Assembly (NCBI GenBank): GCA_036513415.1
Contig: DATBZA010000163.1
Location: 1-64,000, forward strand
Direction: 5' to 3'
DNA from: 40CM-4-68-19 sp036513415
GTDB taxonomy: Bacteria; Myxococcota; Myxococcia; Myxococcales; 40CM-4-68-19
Length of the DNA stretch: 64,000 nt
The notes beneath the pieces are model-generated. The model ran no database searches. It was not told the origin of the DNA and saw only the letters and a program-made list of their open reading frames with translations. This document shows, in pieces, positions 1-8,538 of the stretch (position 1 is its first letter; every line of letters starts with the position of its first letter). Position numbers and translations under genes: made by a program.

Positions 1-951
1 CGAGAGCAATCGCGCCGCGCGCATCCGCGAAACGGCGAGCGTCAGGCAGCGCGGGAGCAGGCCGTAGAACGAGAGGGCCGCGAGCAGGAAGGGCCACCAG
101 CCCCCCACGATCTCCGGCTGGGCGGAGCGGCCGGCCCCGGAGAGCACATAGGCGCCTTCCAGGCGGGAGTACCGCGTCGCTTCCACCAGGGCGCGGGAAG
201 GATCCGCATCGGGCCAGAGCCAGCCGAACGGCGCCGCCAGCGCGTGCACGAGCGCGTGGAAGCGGCCCGGATCGAGCTGGACGAGCGTCGTGCTCCAGGA
301 GAAGGCGATGTCCGAGAAGACGATCAGCCGCAGGCACCCGAGGATTGCGCCCAAGTTGAAGGCGACTCCGAATGCCTGCGTGAGGCCGAGCAGGATCCAG
401 GGCTCGACGCGATGATAGAGCGATCGACGGCTGCGGAGGCGATGCCACAGAGCGCGCCACGCCTCCAGCCGGGCGCCGGTCGATCCGGAGGCGCGCGCCG
501 CGAGCGACGGATAGACCGCCGCGACCAGGCCACGGAAGAGGCCCAGCAGCGGGGTCCCCAGCGCGGCCACCGGGAGGAAGAACGAAGCCAGCAAGAGCGC
601 GAAGAGCAGCAGCTGGAGGCCGACGAAGACGAGGAGGAAGTCCCAGACGTTCACCGGCCTGTCCCCGGTGTAGTGCAAGAGGGCGGCCGCCGTAGTCCAG
701 CCCAGGACCAGGCCGGCGACCACGAGCGCGGCGCGGATCCCGCGCAGCACGCCCACGACGGCCCGCCCGGGGCGGAGCTGCCCGGGCTCCGTTTCGCGCA
801 AGGTCTGCAACCAGCGCTCGAGCAACGTCCGGCGCGACCCCCCAGGCGCGCCGGCCAGCAGCGCCCGGTCGCGCGCCTCGAGGACGGCGAGATCCGCCTC
901 GCGGTCGCGGGCGAGCTGCGCCTCCAGGTCGATCAGGTCGGAAAGGGTCAT
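1..951 (-). CDS. DUF2868-type integral membrane protein, 3' end outside the window
   Basis: An open minus-strand frame runs from an ATG at 951 to the left edge without a stop (317 residues seen). It begins MTLSDLIDLEAQLARDR, followed by a charged N-terminal stretch. Hydrophobic segments lie near residues 71-92, 103-128, 184-215 and 284-300. The layout (acidic and arginine-rich N-terminus, paired membrane helices, then a long periplasmic or cytoplasmic region) matches DUF2868 proteins as I know them. These are commonly encoded next to a DUF3482 GTPase-like protein, which would lie to the left of this window. The function of the family is not established. No good Shine-Dalgarno sequence is visible before the ATG, so the start rests on homology-like appearance only. 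Confidence 0.75.
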   Translation of the reverse strand, partial: MTLSDLIDLEAQLARDREADLAVLEARDRALLAGAPGGSRRTLLERWLQTLRETEPGQLRPGRAVVGVLRGIRAALVVAGLVLGWTTAAALLHYTGDRPVNVWDFLLVFVGLQLLLFALLLASFFLPVAALGTPLLGLFRGLVAAVYPSLAARASGSTGARLEAWRALWHRLRSRRSLYHRVEPWILLGLTQAFGVAFNLGAILGCLRLIVFSDIAFSWSTTLVQLDPGRFHALVHALAAPFGWLWPDADPSRALVEATRYSRLEGAYVLSGAGRSAQPEIVGGWWPFLLAALSFYGLLPRCLTLAVSRMRAARLLS

Positions 952-1017
952 CGCTGCAGGGCCGTGCCCGCGCGAGAACATAACAGCGGGCGGCAGCCCC
1001 TGACTGACGCTCAAGCG

Positions 1018-1050
1018 TAGCCCCTGAGCCACCTCCGGTGGCCGGGGCTA
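1018..1050. repeat. Palindromic hairpin, first of two related copies
   Basis: TAGCCCC at 1018-1024 pairs with GGGGCTA at 1044-1050, and inside it CCACC at 1029-1033 pairs with GGTGG at 1037-1041. The outer arms recur at 2591-2620 with a different centre. It overlaps the stop codon of the small minus gene that ends at 1048 and may act as its terminator, although no T-tract follows. Confidence 0.6.
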
Positions 1051-1260
1051 GCGCGGGCGGGCGTCGTCGAATGCTTCGCGCCAGCTGTTCCCTTGGCCTT
1101 CGATCGAATAGAAGGATCCCGAGACGCCGTTGCCCACGGTGCAGCAGTAGCGAGCGAGGCGGCCCCGGTGGCCGCCGGCCCCGCGCGAAGGGCGGAACTT
1201 GATCGTTCCGGTCGCGCCCCAGCGTCGGACTGCCTCGGCGAGCGCCTGCTGCTCCGTCAT
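1048..1260 (-). CDS. Small basic hypothetical protein (70 aa)
   Basis: The frame starts MTEQQALAEAVRRWG and ends EAFDDARPR, with an N-terminal helix-like stretch followed by a basic, glycine-rich middle and two adjacent cysteines. It sits alone between a divergent flavoenzyme gene and a hairpin that overlaps its stop. A purine-rich GAAGGA lies only a few bases before the ATG, so a GTG a few codons upstream could also be the start. I do not recognise the family. The protein-like composition and the ending at the hairpin favour a real gene, but a longer antisense frame covers the same bases and does not look like protein. Confidence 0.45.
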   Translation of the reverse strand: MTEQQALAEAVRRWGATGTIKFRPSRGAGGHRGRLARYCCTVGNGVSGSFYSIEGQGNSWREAFDDARPR

Positions 1261-1362
1261 GTCCTTCACCCGGACTTGTGTACCACGTTTGCCAGGCCGC
1301 CGTCTGGCCGCCACAGAGGACCGTAGGGGCCCGGGAAGGTGTAGAGGGGCAGACCAGGATCC

Positions 1363-2580
1363 ATGGAACGAACTCTGGTAGTCGGGGCCGGCATTTTCGG
1401 CGTGACCGCCGCGATCGAGCTCCGAAAGCGCGGGCATGCGGTCCGACTCGTCGATCCCGGGCCGCTTCCCCATCCGCTCGCGGCGTCCACCGACATCAGC
1501 AAGGTGGTCCGCCTGGAGTACGGCGCGGACGAGACCTACACGGCGCTCTCCGAGGAATCGATCGAGGGCTGGCGAAAGTGGAACCGCGATTTCGGCGTGG
1601 CTCTCTACCATGAGACCGGCCTGTTGCTGCTGCGGCGGACTCCGCTCGCCGCAGGCAGCCTGGAGCAGGACAGCTTCGAGGTGCTCGAGGGCCGAGGGCA
1701 CCGGCCCGAGCTCCTCGACCGTGCGGCGGTCCGCGCGCGGTTTCCCGCCTGGAACGCGGACCTCTATCGGCACGGCATCTACAATCCCGAGGGCGGCTTC
1801 GTCGAGAGCGGACGGGTGGTCTCGCGCCTGGTCGAAGAGGCGCGGAACCTCGGCGTCGACCTCCGGGAGGGAGTCTCCTTCGCGAGATTGCTCGAGGCAC
1901 CATCGCCAGGAGGTCTCTCCCCTCGAATCGCCGGGATCGTCTCGACCGAGGGGGAGCGCGTCGAAGCCGGGCGGGTCGTCCTCGCGCTCGGCGCCTGGAC
2001 GCCGCACGCGCTTCCATGGCTCGCCTCCGAGTTTCGATCGACCGGGCATCCGGTCTTCCACCTCGCCCCGCACGACCCGGAGGCGTTCCGGCCCGAACGG
2101 TTCCCGGTCTTCTGTGCGGACATCCAGGCCACCGGGTATTACGGCTTTCCCCTGCATCCGGTGAGCGGTGTCCTCAAGATCGCCCGACATGGGCTGGGCC
2201 GGCCGATGCATCCCGAATCTCCGGAGCGGTCGGTGACGGCGGAAGAGATCCGGGACTTGCGCGCGTTCCTTGCCGCGACCTTCCCGCGCCTGCAGGACGC
2301 GCCGATCGTGTACACGCGGGTCTGCCTCTACTGCGACTCCTGCGACGGTCACTTCTGGATCGCCCGCGACCCCGAGCGCCCCGCGCTGGTGGTGGCCGCG
2401 GGCGACAGCGGTCACGCGTTCAAGTTCGCCCCGGTGCTCGGGTCGATCATCGCCGACGTCGTCGAAGGACGGAATCACCCGCTCCAGTCGAGGTTCCGCT
2501 GGAGACCCGGCATCCGACCCGCACGCTGGGAGGAGCCGACCCGCTCCAGGGTCTCTTACACAACCGGAACTGCCGAATGA
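1363..2580 (+). CDS. FAD-dependent amine oxidoreductase of the sarcosine oxidase (DAO/MSOX) type
   Basis: A 405-residue flavoprotein. The Rossmann FAD motif GAGIFG is at residues 8-13. The C-terminal family block GDSGHAFKF is at 347-355. Before it, C321 lies in a CLYCD motif at the place where monomeric sarcosine oxidases carry the cysteine covalently linked to FAD. Family enzymes oxidise N-methyl or secondary amino acids with oxygen, releasing hydrogen peroxide. Length and both ends fit the family, with no signal peptide, so it is cytoplasmic. Substrate cannot be read from sequence; sarcosine, N-methyltryptophan, pipecolate or a fructosyl amino acid are all possible. It stands alone, diverging from the small gene at 1260 and ending just before a hairpin. 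Confidence 0.88.
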   Translation: MERTLVVGAGIFGVTAAIELRKRGHAVRLVDPGPLPHPLAASTDISKVVRLEYGADETYTALSEESIEGWRKWNRDFGVALYHETGLLLLRRTPLAAGSLEQDSFEVLEGRGHRPELLDRAAVRARFPAWNADLYRHGIYNPEGGFVESGRVVSRLVEEARNLGVDLREGVSFARLLEAPSPGGLSPRIAGIVSTEGERVEAGRVVLALGAWTPHALPWLASEFRSTGHPVFHLAPHDPEAFRPERFPVFCADIQATGYYGFPLHPVSGVLKIARHGLGRPMHPESPERSVTAEEIRDLRAFLAATFPRLQDAPIVYTRVCLYCDSCDGHFWIARDPERPALVVAAGDSGHAFKFAPVLGSIIADVVEGRNHPLQSRFRWRPGIRPARWEEPTRSRVSYTTGTAE

Positions 2581-2590
2581 TCTCGCTACA

Positions 2591-2620
2591 AGCCCCTGAG
2601 TTGGCTGCGGCGCCGGGGCT
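2591..2620. repeat. Palindromic hairpin, second of two related copies
   Basis: AGCCCC at 2591-2596 pairs with GGGGCT at 2615-2620. It shares AGCCCCTGAG on the left and GCCGGGGCTAGC on the right with the copy at 1018-1050. It lies between the stops of two convergent frames and could serve as a bidirectional terminator. Confidence 0.55.
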
Positions 2621-2995
2621 AGCCGAGCGCCGGCGCAGGCACTTTCAAGATGCGGCCCGTCTCGGGCCGGAGACGTTCCGGATCGCATCCCAGGCCGAAG
2701 TAAAAATCGCCGTCCAGCATTTCGAAGGAGCGGGCGAACGTCTCTCCGCGCTGTTTCTCGAGCTCCCGGCGCGCCTGTTCGCACTCCGCGCAGAAGGGCC
2801 GCCTTTTTGAGCGGCGGCGGTCAGGGCCGCCGCTTGCAGCCTGGCCGTCTCGGCCCGCTCCGCCGGCGAGAGCCGAACGGCAGACTGTGCCTGATCGGCC
2901 GGCGCGGTCTGGAAAAAGACGACGATCTTGCCGTCGACGACCTTGCCATGATCCGGACCGGCTGACGCGACGAGACGTGACTTACGTTCGGACAC
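2619..2995 (-). pseudogene. Frameshifted small hypothetical gene
   Basis: Two protein-like stretches lie in different minus frames. The upstream one (2995 to about 2810) reads VDGKIVVFFQTAPADQAQ and then an alanine and glutamate-rich helix. The downstream one (about 2806 to 2619) reads FCAECEQARRELEKQRG and ends RILKVPAPALG before TAG. The downstream frame has no start codon before its residue-like beginning. One extra A in the five-A run at 2805-2809 would join them in frame (Q-K-R-R-P-F-C). So this is a single-base deletion, a sequencing error in a homopolymer, or, less likely, programmed slippage. The C-x2-C pair may bind metal. The start (GTG at 2995) is a guess. Family not recognised. 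Confidence 0.5.
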
Positions 2996-3077
2996 CTTGG
3001 CATGTCGGCGACCCTGACGCAGGCCGTGTCGAGCGTTCCGGTCCCCACCGGGGCGCGACCGCCCAAGGAGAACCACC

Positions 3078-4391
3078 ATGCCCTCCGCTCCTGAATCGAA
3101 AGGCTGCTGGACTGTCCGCGCTGCGATTGCGCTGGCGATCGGAGCACTGGTCATGCCGGCCGCCGCGCTCGCCGACCGCGACGAGGACCGTGATGGCCAC
3201 CGCTTCGCGACCTGGGAATCGGCGCTCGAAGGCGTGCACGGCACGTCGGAAGACTTCACGGTGCGCAACATCGCTCGCGCGTCGGTCTCGGGGACGCGGA
3301 TCCGCGTCCGCATCGGAAATCAGTACGGCACGCAGAGCATCACCATCCGGGCGGCTACCATCGGGCTGCAGCGCAGCGTGGCGCAGCCGGCGCTCATTCC
3401 CGACTCGCTGCGAACTCTCACGTTCCACCACGGCCAGACCTCGGTGAACGTCAAGGCCGGCGAGCTGGTGTGGAGCGACCCGGTCTCCCTGCGGGTCCAT
3501 GCCCAGCAGAACATGGCTGTCAGCCTCTATGCTCCCGGCGCGCAGGTGAACGACCACACGTTCCCCGCGCCGGAGGCGAACCCGCCCGGCTGCTTCATCT
3601 CCGCCACCGCCGGAGACCACACCGCCGATGTACCCGGCGCGTCGTTTCCCTCCACGTACATGTTCGAGAATACGCGCACTCCGGGCTGGCACCCCGGCGA
3701 GCTGCTGTGGGTCGATCTGATCGACGTCAACGCGGACATCCAGGGCACCATCGTCGCGCTCGGTGACTCCATCACGGACGGCTACCAGGTGAGCGGAGGC
3801 GGCGATCGCTGGACCGACCTGCTCAGCGAGCGCATCAACCAGCTACCGGCCGAGAGGCAGAAGTCGATCGTCAACGCGGGCATCTCCGGCAACACCGTCA
3901 GCCGGCAGCCGAACCCGTACGATCCGACTCAGCAGTGCTGCGGGGCGCCGGCCCCGGTCCGTCTGGAGCGCGACGTGCTCAGCGTGCCCGGCGTAACCGA
4001 CGTGATGCTGCTCGAGGGGACCAACGATCTGGGAGGCGACGGCGCTTGGCCTCCATCGCCCGCGGTGCAGGTCATCGGAGGCATCAAGGAGATCGTCACG
4101 CGGGTCCGCGCCCGCGGGCTTCGCATCGTCTGCTCGACCGTGCTTCCCATGTGCAACCCGGCGGGCAGCTCGAAGGAGGAGAATCGGCTCGAGGTGAACG
4201 CGTTCATCCGCACGCGCGGCAGCTGCGACGCCGTGATCGACTGGGACGCGGTGATGAAAGATCCGCTCGATCCGACGCGAATCCGCGCAGACTGGATGAA
4301 CGACTGCTACCACCCGAACGCCGCCGGGGATCGGAAGATGGCCGGCGCCGTCGACCTCGCGATCTTCGGACTCGGGCGCGAAGACGACTAG
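3078..4391 (+). CDS. Secreted SGNH/GDSL-family hydrolase
   Basis: A 437-residue exported esterase or lipase-like protein. A signal peptide of about 32 residues ends at the AALA-D boundary. An N-terminal beta-rich domain (about 35-225) precedes the SGNH hydrolase domain. Block I is GDSITDG with nucleophile S231, the GTND block carries the oxyanion asparagine, and block V is D409-x-x-H412 in DCYHPN. This arrangement resembles the large secreted GDSL proteins that act on acyl esters of lipids or polysaccharides; the true substrate is unknown. A good GGAGAA ribosome site precedes the ATG. The gene stands alone, followed by a 221-base gap. Confidence 0.88.
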   Translation: MPSAPESKGCWTVRAAIALAIGALVMPAAALADRDEDRDGHRFATWESALEGVHGTSEDFTVRNIARASVSGTRIRVRIGNQYGTQSITIRAATIGLQRSVAQPALIPDSLRTLTFHHGQTSVNVKAGELVWSDPVSLRVHAQQNMAVSLYAPGAQVNDHTFPAPEANPPGCFISATAGDHTADVPGASFPSTYMFENTRTPGWHPGELLWVDLIDVNADIQGTIVALGDSITDGYQVSGGGDRWTDLLSERINQLPAERQKSIVNAGISGNTVSRQPNPYDPTQQCCGAPAPVRLERDVLSVPGVTDVMLLEGTNDLGGDGAWPPSPAVQVIGGIKEIVTRVRARGLRIVCSTVLPMCNPAGSSKEENRLEVNAFIRTRGSCDAVIDWDAVMKDPLDPTRIRADWMNDCYHPNAAGDRKMAGAVDLAIFGLGREDD

Positions 4392-4612
4392 GACTAGCGG
4401 CGCGCGAGGCGCACCCCGATGCCAAAGTGCAAATTCGTATTGTCTGGCATCGGGCCAGGCGACTGGCAGAAGGGCCCAGGTATCGACACTCAGGCGCGGA
4501 GCAGTATCCTCCCCGGCCGAGGCGGGCGCGGTCCGTGCGTCGCGGCGTTCCCGACCCTCCGCTCACCGAACAGCAGTCCCTCCGGCGCACGTTCAGCTCA
4601 AGGAGCTTCATC

Positions 4613-5194
4613 ATGCCCGCAGTTCTCGACCAGATCCTGTCCGCCAATACTCGCTATGCCGCCGACTTCGGCGACAAAGGCTCGCTCGCACTGCCCCCGG
4701 CCCGCCGCTTCGCTGTCCTCACCTGCATGGACGCGCGCATCGATCCCGCCAAGGCGCTCGGCCTGCGGGAAGGAGATGCGCACGTGATCCGCAACGCCGG
4801 CGGGCGGGCCAGCGATGATGCGATCCGCTCGCTGGTCATCTCGCACAAGCTGCTCGGCACCAATGAGTGGTTCGTCATCCACCACACCAACTGCGGCATG
4901 GAGCTGTTCACCGACGAGGTCATGCGGGGGCTCCTTGCGCAGAGCCTCGACACCGCCTCGGTGGACGCCGCCGGCTGGCACGACCACGGCAAGGGACCTG
5001 GTTCGCGGCAGGGCGACTTCATCGACTGGCTCACCATCGGCGATCAGGCCGAAAGCGTCGCCACCGATGTCGAACGGATCCGGCGTCACCCGCTGGTGCC
5101 AAGGGCGATCCCCATCTACGCTTACATCTACCAGGTGGAGACCGGGCGCATCGTCGAGGTACCTGCCGCTAGCGCGCTTGGCCGGGCCACTTGA
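4613..5194 (+). CDS. Beta-class carbonic anhydrase
   Basis: Cytoplasmic zinc enzyme of 193 residues interconverting carbon dioxide and bicarbonate. Zinc ligands are seen as C38 in TCMDARID, H91 and C94 in HHTNCG, with the catalytic dyad D40 and R42. The start is fixed by AAGGAG about seven bases before the ATG; open sequence further upstream in the same frame is the antisense-like tail of the preceding gene region and has no protein character. The short length with a C-terminal extension after the second ligand block fits the small actinobacterial/myxobacterial beta-CA subgroup. It lies just upstream of a cold-shock gene but is separated by 115 bases. Confidence 0.92.
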   Translation: MPAVLDQILSANTRYAADFGDKGSLALPPARRFAVLTCMDARIDPAKALGLREGDAHVIRNAGGRASDDAIRSLVISHKLLGTNEWFVIHHTNCGMELFTDEVMRGLLAQSLDTASVDAAGWHDHGKGPGSRQGDFIDWLTIGDQAESVATDVERIRRHPLVPRAIPIYAYIYQVETGRIVEVPAASALGRAT

Positions 5195-5309
5195 GGCCGT
5201 CCTTCATTGCTTGCTTGTATTCCGTGCTCGAACCGGATACACGGCCCGTTCCTCGCCAGAATGCGCGAGGCGCGGGCGGGTTCACCGTCCGCGATTGAGA
5301 AGGAAGAGC

Positions 5310-5513
5310 ATGGCGACCGGTACAGTGAAGTGGTTCAATGATGCGAAGGGCTTCGGGTTCATCACGCAGGACAATGGCGGCGAGGACGTCTTCTGCCACC
5401 ACACGGCCATCAGCGCGGAAGGTTTTCGCACTCTCGCGGAAGGCCAGAAGGTCAGCTTCGACGTGACGAAGGGGCCCAAGGGGCTCCAGGCACAGAACGT
5501 GAAGCCAGTCTAG
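5310..5513 (+). CDS. Cold-shock domain protein (CspA family)
   Basis: A 67-residue single cold-shock domain that binds single-stranded RNA or DNA and melts mRNA structure. RNP1 (KGFGFI, residues 13-18) is intact. RNP2 reads VFCHHTAI, where the usual form is VFVHFSAI, so two RNP2 positions are altered. AAGGAAG precedes the ATG. The 5' untranslated region back to the carbonic anhydrase stop is about 115 bases, as often seen for cold-regulated mRNAs. A strong hairpin terminator follows at 5539-5579. Confidence 0.95.
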   Translation: MATGTVKWFNDAKGFGFITQDNGGEDVFCHHTAISAEGFRTLAEGQKVSFDVTKGPKGLQAQNVKPV

Positions 5514-5538
5514 GCCAGGCGCTCGGCGCCTGAACGCG

Positions 5539-5579
5539 AAGGCCCGGGACCGCGAGGTGCCGGGCCTTCTGCGTTTTTT
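5539..5579 (+). terminator. Rho-independent terminator of the cold-shock gene
   Basis: AAGGCCCGG at 5539-5547 pairs with CCGGGCCTT at 5560-5568, followed by a run of six T at 5574-5579. This is the clearest intrinsic terminator in the window. Confidence 0.85.
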
Positions 5580-5681
5580 GAAACGCTGACACGCCGCGTC
5601 TTGATCTCGCATCTGGTCGACCCCCAATACGCGGGAAATCTTCGCCTGCCGCAACCATCTCAGCATCCACAGGAGACGTAG

Positions 5682-7562
5682 ATGACTCCGATTCTGTGCT
5701 GGCCGTCCAGCGGGAAGCGCTCGATCCCGATCCTGCTGCTCGCGTCGCTCGCCGTCGCTGTTCCGGTCCCAGCGGTGGCAGCGTCTGCCGCCGCCGAGAG
5801 CTGCAGTTACACCAAGGCGGACGACGTCCCGACCGCCATGCGAGACGGCACCATCCTGCGCTCGAACGTCTTTACGCCGACCGCGCCGGGCACGTTTCCG
5901 GTGATCCTCTTGCGGCTGCCCTACAACAAGGACCTCGCGCAGACGTACGTCTACGCCTCTCCAGGCTTCTACGCCTCGCATTGCTACATCGTGGTCGTCC
6001 AGGACGTCCGCGGCCAGTACAAGTCGGACGGGTTCTTCTACACGTTCCGGTACGAGGCGAACGACGGGTACGACACCATCGAATGGGCGGCGGCGCTGCC
6101 GAAGTCGAACGGCAAGGTCGGCATGTACGGCTTCTCTTATCCCGGCGGGACGCAGCTCCTTCCCGCTACGCTCCGTCCTCCGCACCTGGTGGCGATCGTG
6201 CCCGCGATGACTTCATCCGACTACCACGACGGCTGGACCTACGAGGGCGGGGCCCTCGACCAGTCATTCGCCGAGGACTGGCCGTTGACGACCCTGGCCA
6301 ACAGCCATGTCCGCCGCTACCCGGACGGGGCAGCGCTCGACGCGGAGATGAACCAGGCCGTCGCCGAGGAATTCACGAAGTGGTACTGGTTTCTTCCGCT
6401 CAAGGATTTCCCGCCTCTCCATCCTGAAGACCCGCGCGTCGCCCCTTACTTCTTCGACTGGCTGCGGCACCCGGACAACGACGCCTACTGGAAGCAGTGG
6501 AGCATCCGCGAGCGCTATGACCGCATCACCGTACCGGCGTTGCACTTCGACGGCTGGTACGACATCTTCATCGACGGTGCCCTCGAGAACTTCAACGGGC
6601 TGCGCAGAAACGCGGGCTCGAAGCTCGCGCGCGAAAACCAGCAGCTGGTCGTCGGTCCGTGGCTGCATCTCCCTTGGGGCCGCAATGTGGGCGCGCTCGA
6701 CTTCGGCCCTCAAGCCGACAACCCCATCGACCAACTTCAGCTGCGCTGGTTCGACTACTGGCTGAAGGGGATCGACAACGGCGTGGACCGTGAACCGAAA
6801 GTGCGCATCTTCGTGATGGGCGCGAACAAGTGGCGCACCGCCGACGCGTGGCCCATCCCCGGCACGGAATTCCGCAAGTACTACCTGCACAGCCAGGGCG
6901 AGGCGAACACGGTTTCCGGCGACGGCTGGCTGAGCACGAAGAAGCCGGAGAGCAACCGCGACGGTCGCGGATCACGTCGCAGGGTGGGGGAGGCGCCGAC
7001 CGACGCGTTCGAGTACGACCCGAGCGATCCAGTCCCCAGCATCGGCGGCCGGTTCCAGGCGTCGGTACCCGGTGGCCCCTACGACCAGAGGCCCGTGCTC
7101 GAGCGGCCAGACGTGCTCGTGTATACCTCCGCGCCGCTGGAGAGGGACCTGGAGGTGACGGGACCGATTACCGTCACGCTCTACGCTTCGTCATCGGCCA
7201 GGGACACCGACTTCGTCGCCAAGCTGGACGACGTCCATCCGGATGGCACCTCGATGCTCATCGAGTTGGGCATCCAGCGCGCCAGGTATCGCGAGTCTTC
7301 CACCAGGCCGACGCTGATCAAGCCTGGCAAGATCTACAAGTACACGATCCACGTCTGGCCGACGAGCAACGTGTTCAAGGCTGGCCACCAGATCCGGCTC
7401 GAGATTACCAGCAGCAACTTCCCCATGTGGGATCGGAATCCCAATACCGGGCATGCGTTCGCCCAGGACGCGGAACTGGAGATCGCGGACCAGGTCATCT
7501 ACCACGACGAAGATCACCCCTCTGAAATCACGCTGCCAATCGTCAGAGCGGCGATCGAATGA
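5682..7562 (+). CDS. Secreted CocE/NonD-type alpha/beta hydrolase (peptidase S15 family)
   Basis: A 626-residue exported hydrolase. The signal peptide (residues 1-33) ends at an AVAA site. The S15 catalytic domain follows, with nucleophile S152 in GFSYPG, and an aspartate-bearing DGWYDIF motif near residue 290. The C-terminal half is the jelly-roll domain found in X-Pro dipeptidyl peptidases and cocaine esterases (DVLVYTSAPLERDLEVTG). Family members cleave acyl esters, amides or glutaryl groups; the substrate is not predictable. The ATG is preceded by GGAGACGT. It stands alone between the cold-shock terminator and a convergent small gene. Confidence 0.88.
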   Translation: MTPILCWPSSGKRSIPILLLASLAVAVPVPAVAASAAAESCSYTKADDVPTAMRDGTILRSNVFTPTAPGTFPVILLRLPYNKDLAQTYVYASPGFYASHCYIVVVQDVRGQYKSDGFFYTFRYEANDGYDTIEWAAALPKSNGKVGMYGFSYPGGTQLLPATLRPPHLVAIVPAMTSSDYHDGWTYEGGALDQSFAEDWPLTTLANSHVRRYPDGAALDAEMNQAVAEEFTKWYWFLPLKDFPPLHPEDPRVAPYFFDWLRHPDNDAYWKQWSIRERYDRITVPALHFDGWYDIFIDGALENFNGLRRNAGSKLARENQQLVVGPWLHLPWGRNVGALDFGPQADNPIDQLQLRWFDYWLKGIDNGVDREPKVRIFVMGANKWRTADAWPIPGTEFRKYYLHSQGEANTVSGDGWLSTKKPESNRDGRGSRRRVGEAPTDAFEYDPSDPVPSIGGRFQASVPGGPYDQRPVLERPDVLVYTSAPLERDLEVTGPITVTLYASSSARDTDFVAKLDDVHPDGTSMLIELGIQRARYRESSTRPTLIKPGKIYKYTIHVWPTSNVFKAGHQIRLEITSSNFPMWDRNPNTGHAFAQDAELEIADQVIYHDEDHPSEITLPIVRAAIE

Positions 7563-7625
7563 CAGACCGCGACCTTCGTCAGAGTCTCGTGAGCGGCACG
7601 CGATGCGGTTCGCCGCGGAGCTTCT

Positions 7626-7892
7626 TCAACCGAGACCTCCGAGGTGGCTGACGACCCGCCGGACGATGGCAGCCTCGGTGGCCAGATCGATCTCGTAGGT
7701 GAAGGTCCACTGGTCGAGGTTGATTTCGAACTCTTCCGACCTGCACCGGCCCTTCCACCGCAGGACCTCCATGAAGCGGGTTCGGTCCAGGAAGCGCCAG
7801 AGGACGGCGAGTTGCTTCTCGACCGACGCCCGGATCGCGTCCGGGACCCGGTAAGGCGAGAGCAGGTTCCAGTCAACACTCAGGCTTGCCAT
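7626..7892 (-). CDS. Small hypothetical protein (88 aa)
   Basis: The frame starts MASLSVDWNLLSPYRVPD at an ATG preceded by GGAGGT at ideal spacing, which decides this start over a much longer open frame upstream. The product has several tryptophans, mixed charge and predicted alpha/beta character, and no signal peptide or membrane span. It lies 101 bases downstream of the pterin dehydratase gene on the same strand and may be co-transcribed with it. I do not recognise the family. Confidence 0.72.
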   Translation of the reverse strand: MASLSVDWNLLSPYRVPDAIRASVEKQLAVLWRFLDRTRFMEVLRWKGRCRSEEFEINLDQWTFTYEIDLATEAAIVRRVVSHLGGLG

Positions 7893-7993
7893 GAGGTCGG
7901 ACCTCCGATCGCGTGCCTGAATGGAGACACAGCCGACCACAAAAAATGGAAAAGAGGACTTCAGCGAGCCTCGCCGGGCGGTGCCCTCGGCTC

Positions 7994-8326
7994 CTACGTC
8001 GCGAAGAGCCGATCGCACTTCGCGGCGAAAATGAAATCGCTCTCGGTCAGGCCGTCGATCTTGTGCGTCCAGATCTCGACCACCACCCTTCCCCAGGCGA
8101 GCTGCAAATCGGGGTGGTGTCCTTGCTCCTCGGCCATGGCTCCGATGCGGTTCACGAACGCCAGCGAGCTCTTGAAGTCCTTCGACTTGTAGGTCTTGCG
8201 CAAGTGATGGTCGCGCACCGATTCCCAGCCCGGCTCGAGCTCGCGGAGAAGCTCCGCGATCCGCGCGGCGCCGAGCGGGGGCACTCCTCCGCGGCAGGGT
8301 ACGCACTGCTGGTCGGCAAGGGCCAT
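7994..8326 (-). CDS. Pterin-4-alpha-carbinolamine dehydratase (4a-hydroxytetrahydrobiopterin dehydratase)
   Basis: A 110-residue enzyme of the PCD/DCoH fold that dehydrates 4a-hydroxytetrahydropterin, regenerating cofactor for aromatic amino acid hydroxylases. The family block is complete: EEQGHHPDLQLAWGRV carries the two active-site histidines, followed by VEIWTHKIDGLTESDF. An N-terminal C-x2-C extension (QCVPC) is a common variant of the bacterial form. No phenylalanine hydroxylase is visible nearby, so its role here could be general pterin recycling, including the molybdopterin-related function reported for some bacterial homologues. Confidence 0.92.
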   Translation of the reverse strand: MALADQQCVPCRGGVPPLGAARIAELLRELEPGWESVRDHHLRKTYKSKDFKSSLAFVNRIGAMAEEQGHHPDLQLAWGRVVVEIWTHKIDGLTESDFIFAAKCDRLFAT

Positions 8327-8538
8327 GGCGCGGAGCTAGGCGCGGCGCGCGTTCGTTGTCAACCGTCGGTGCTCAGAGCAGTAGCTGCTCGGGGAACTAC
8401 CGTCGATCACGCCTGCGTCTCCCGCGCAATTGAAGTGGACCGATCGAGGGGAAGTACCAGGGCCAGACCCTCGACGCGCGAAAGTTCGTTTGAGGTCGCA
8501 TCCCCTCGATTCGCCGACATCCGGTATCCTCCGCCACC

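Noticed and set aside
1048..2784. A 578-codon open frame on the minus strand opposite the flavoenzyme gene
   Set aside because: It mirrors the codon pattern of the plus-strand gene and is arginine and glycine-rich without any motif; only its last 70 codons past the opposite gene look like protein.
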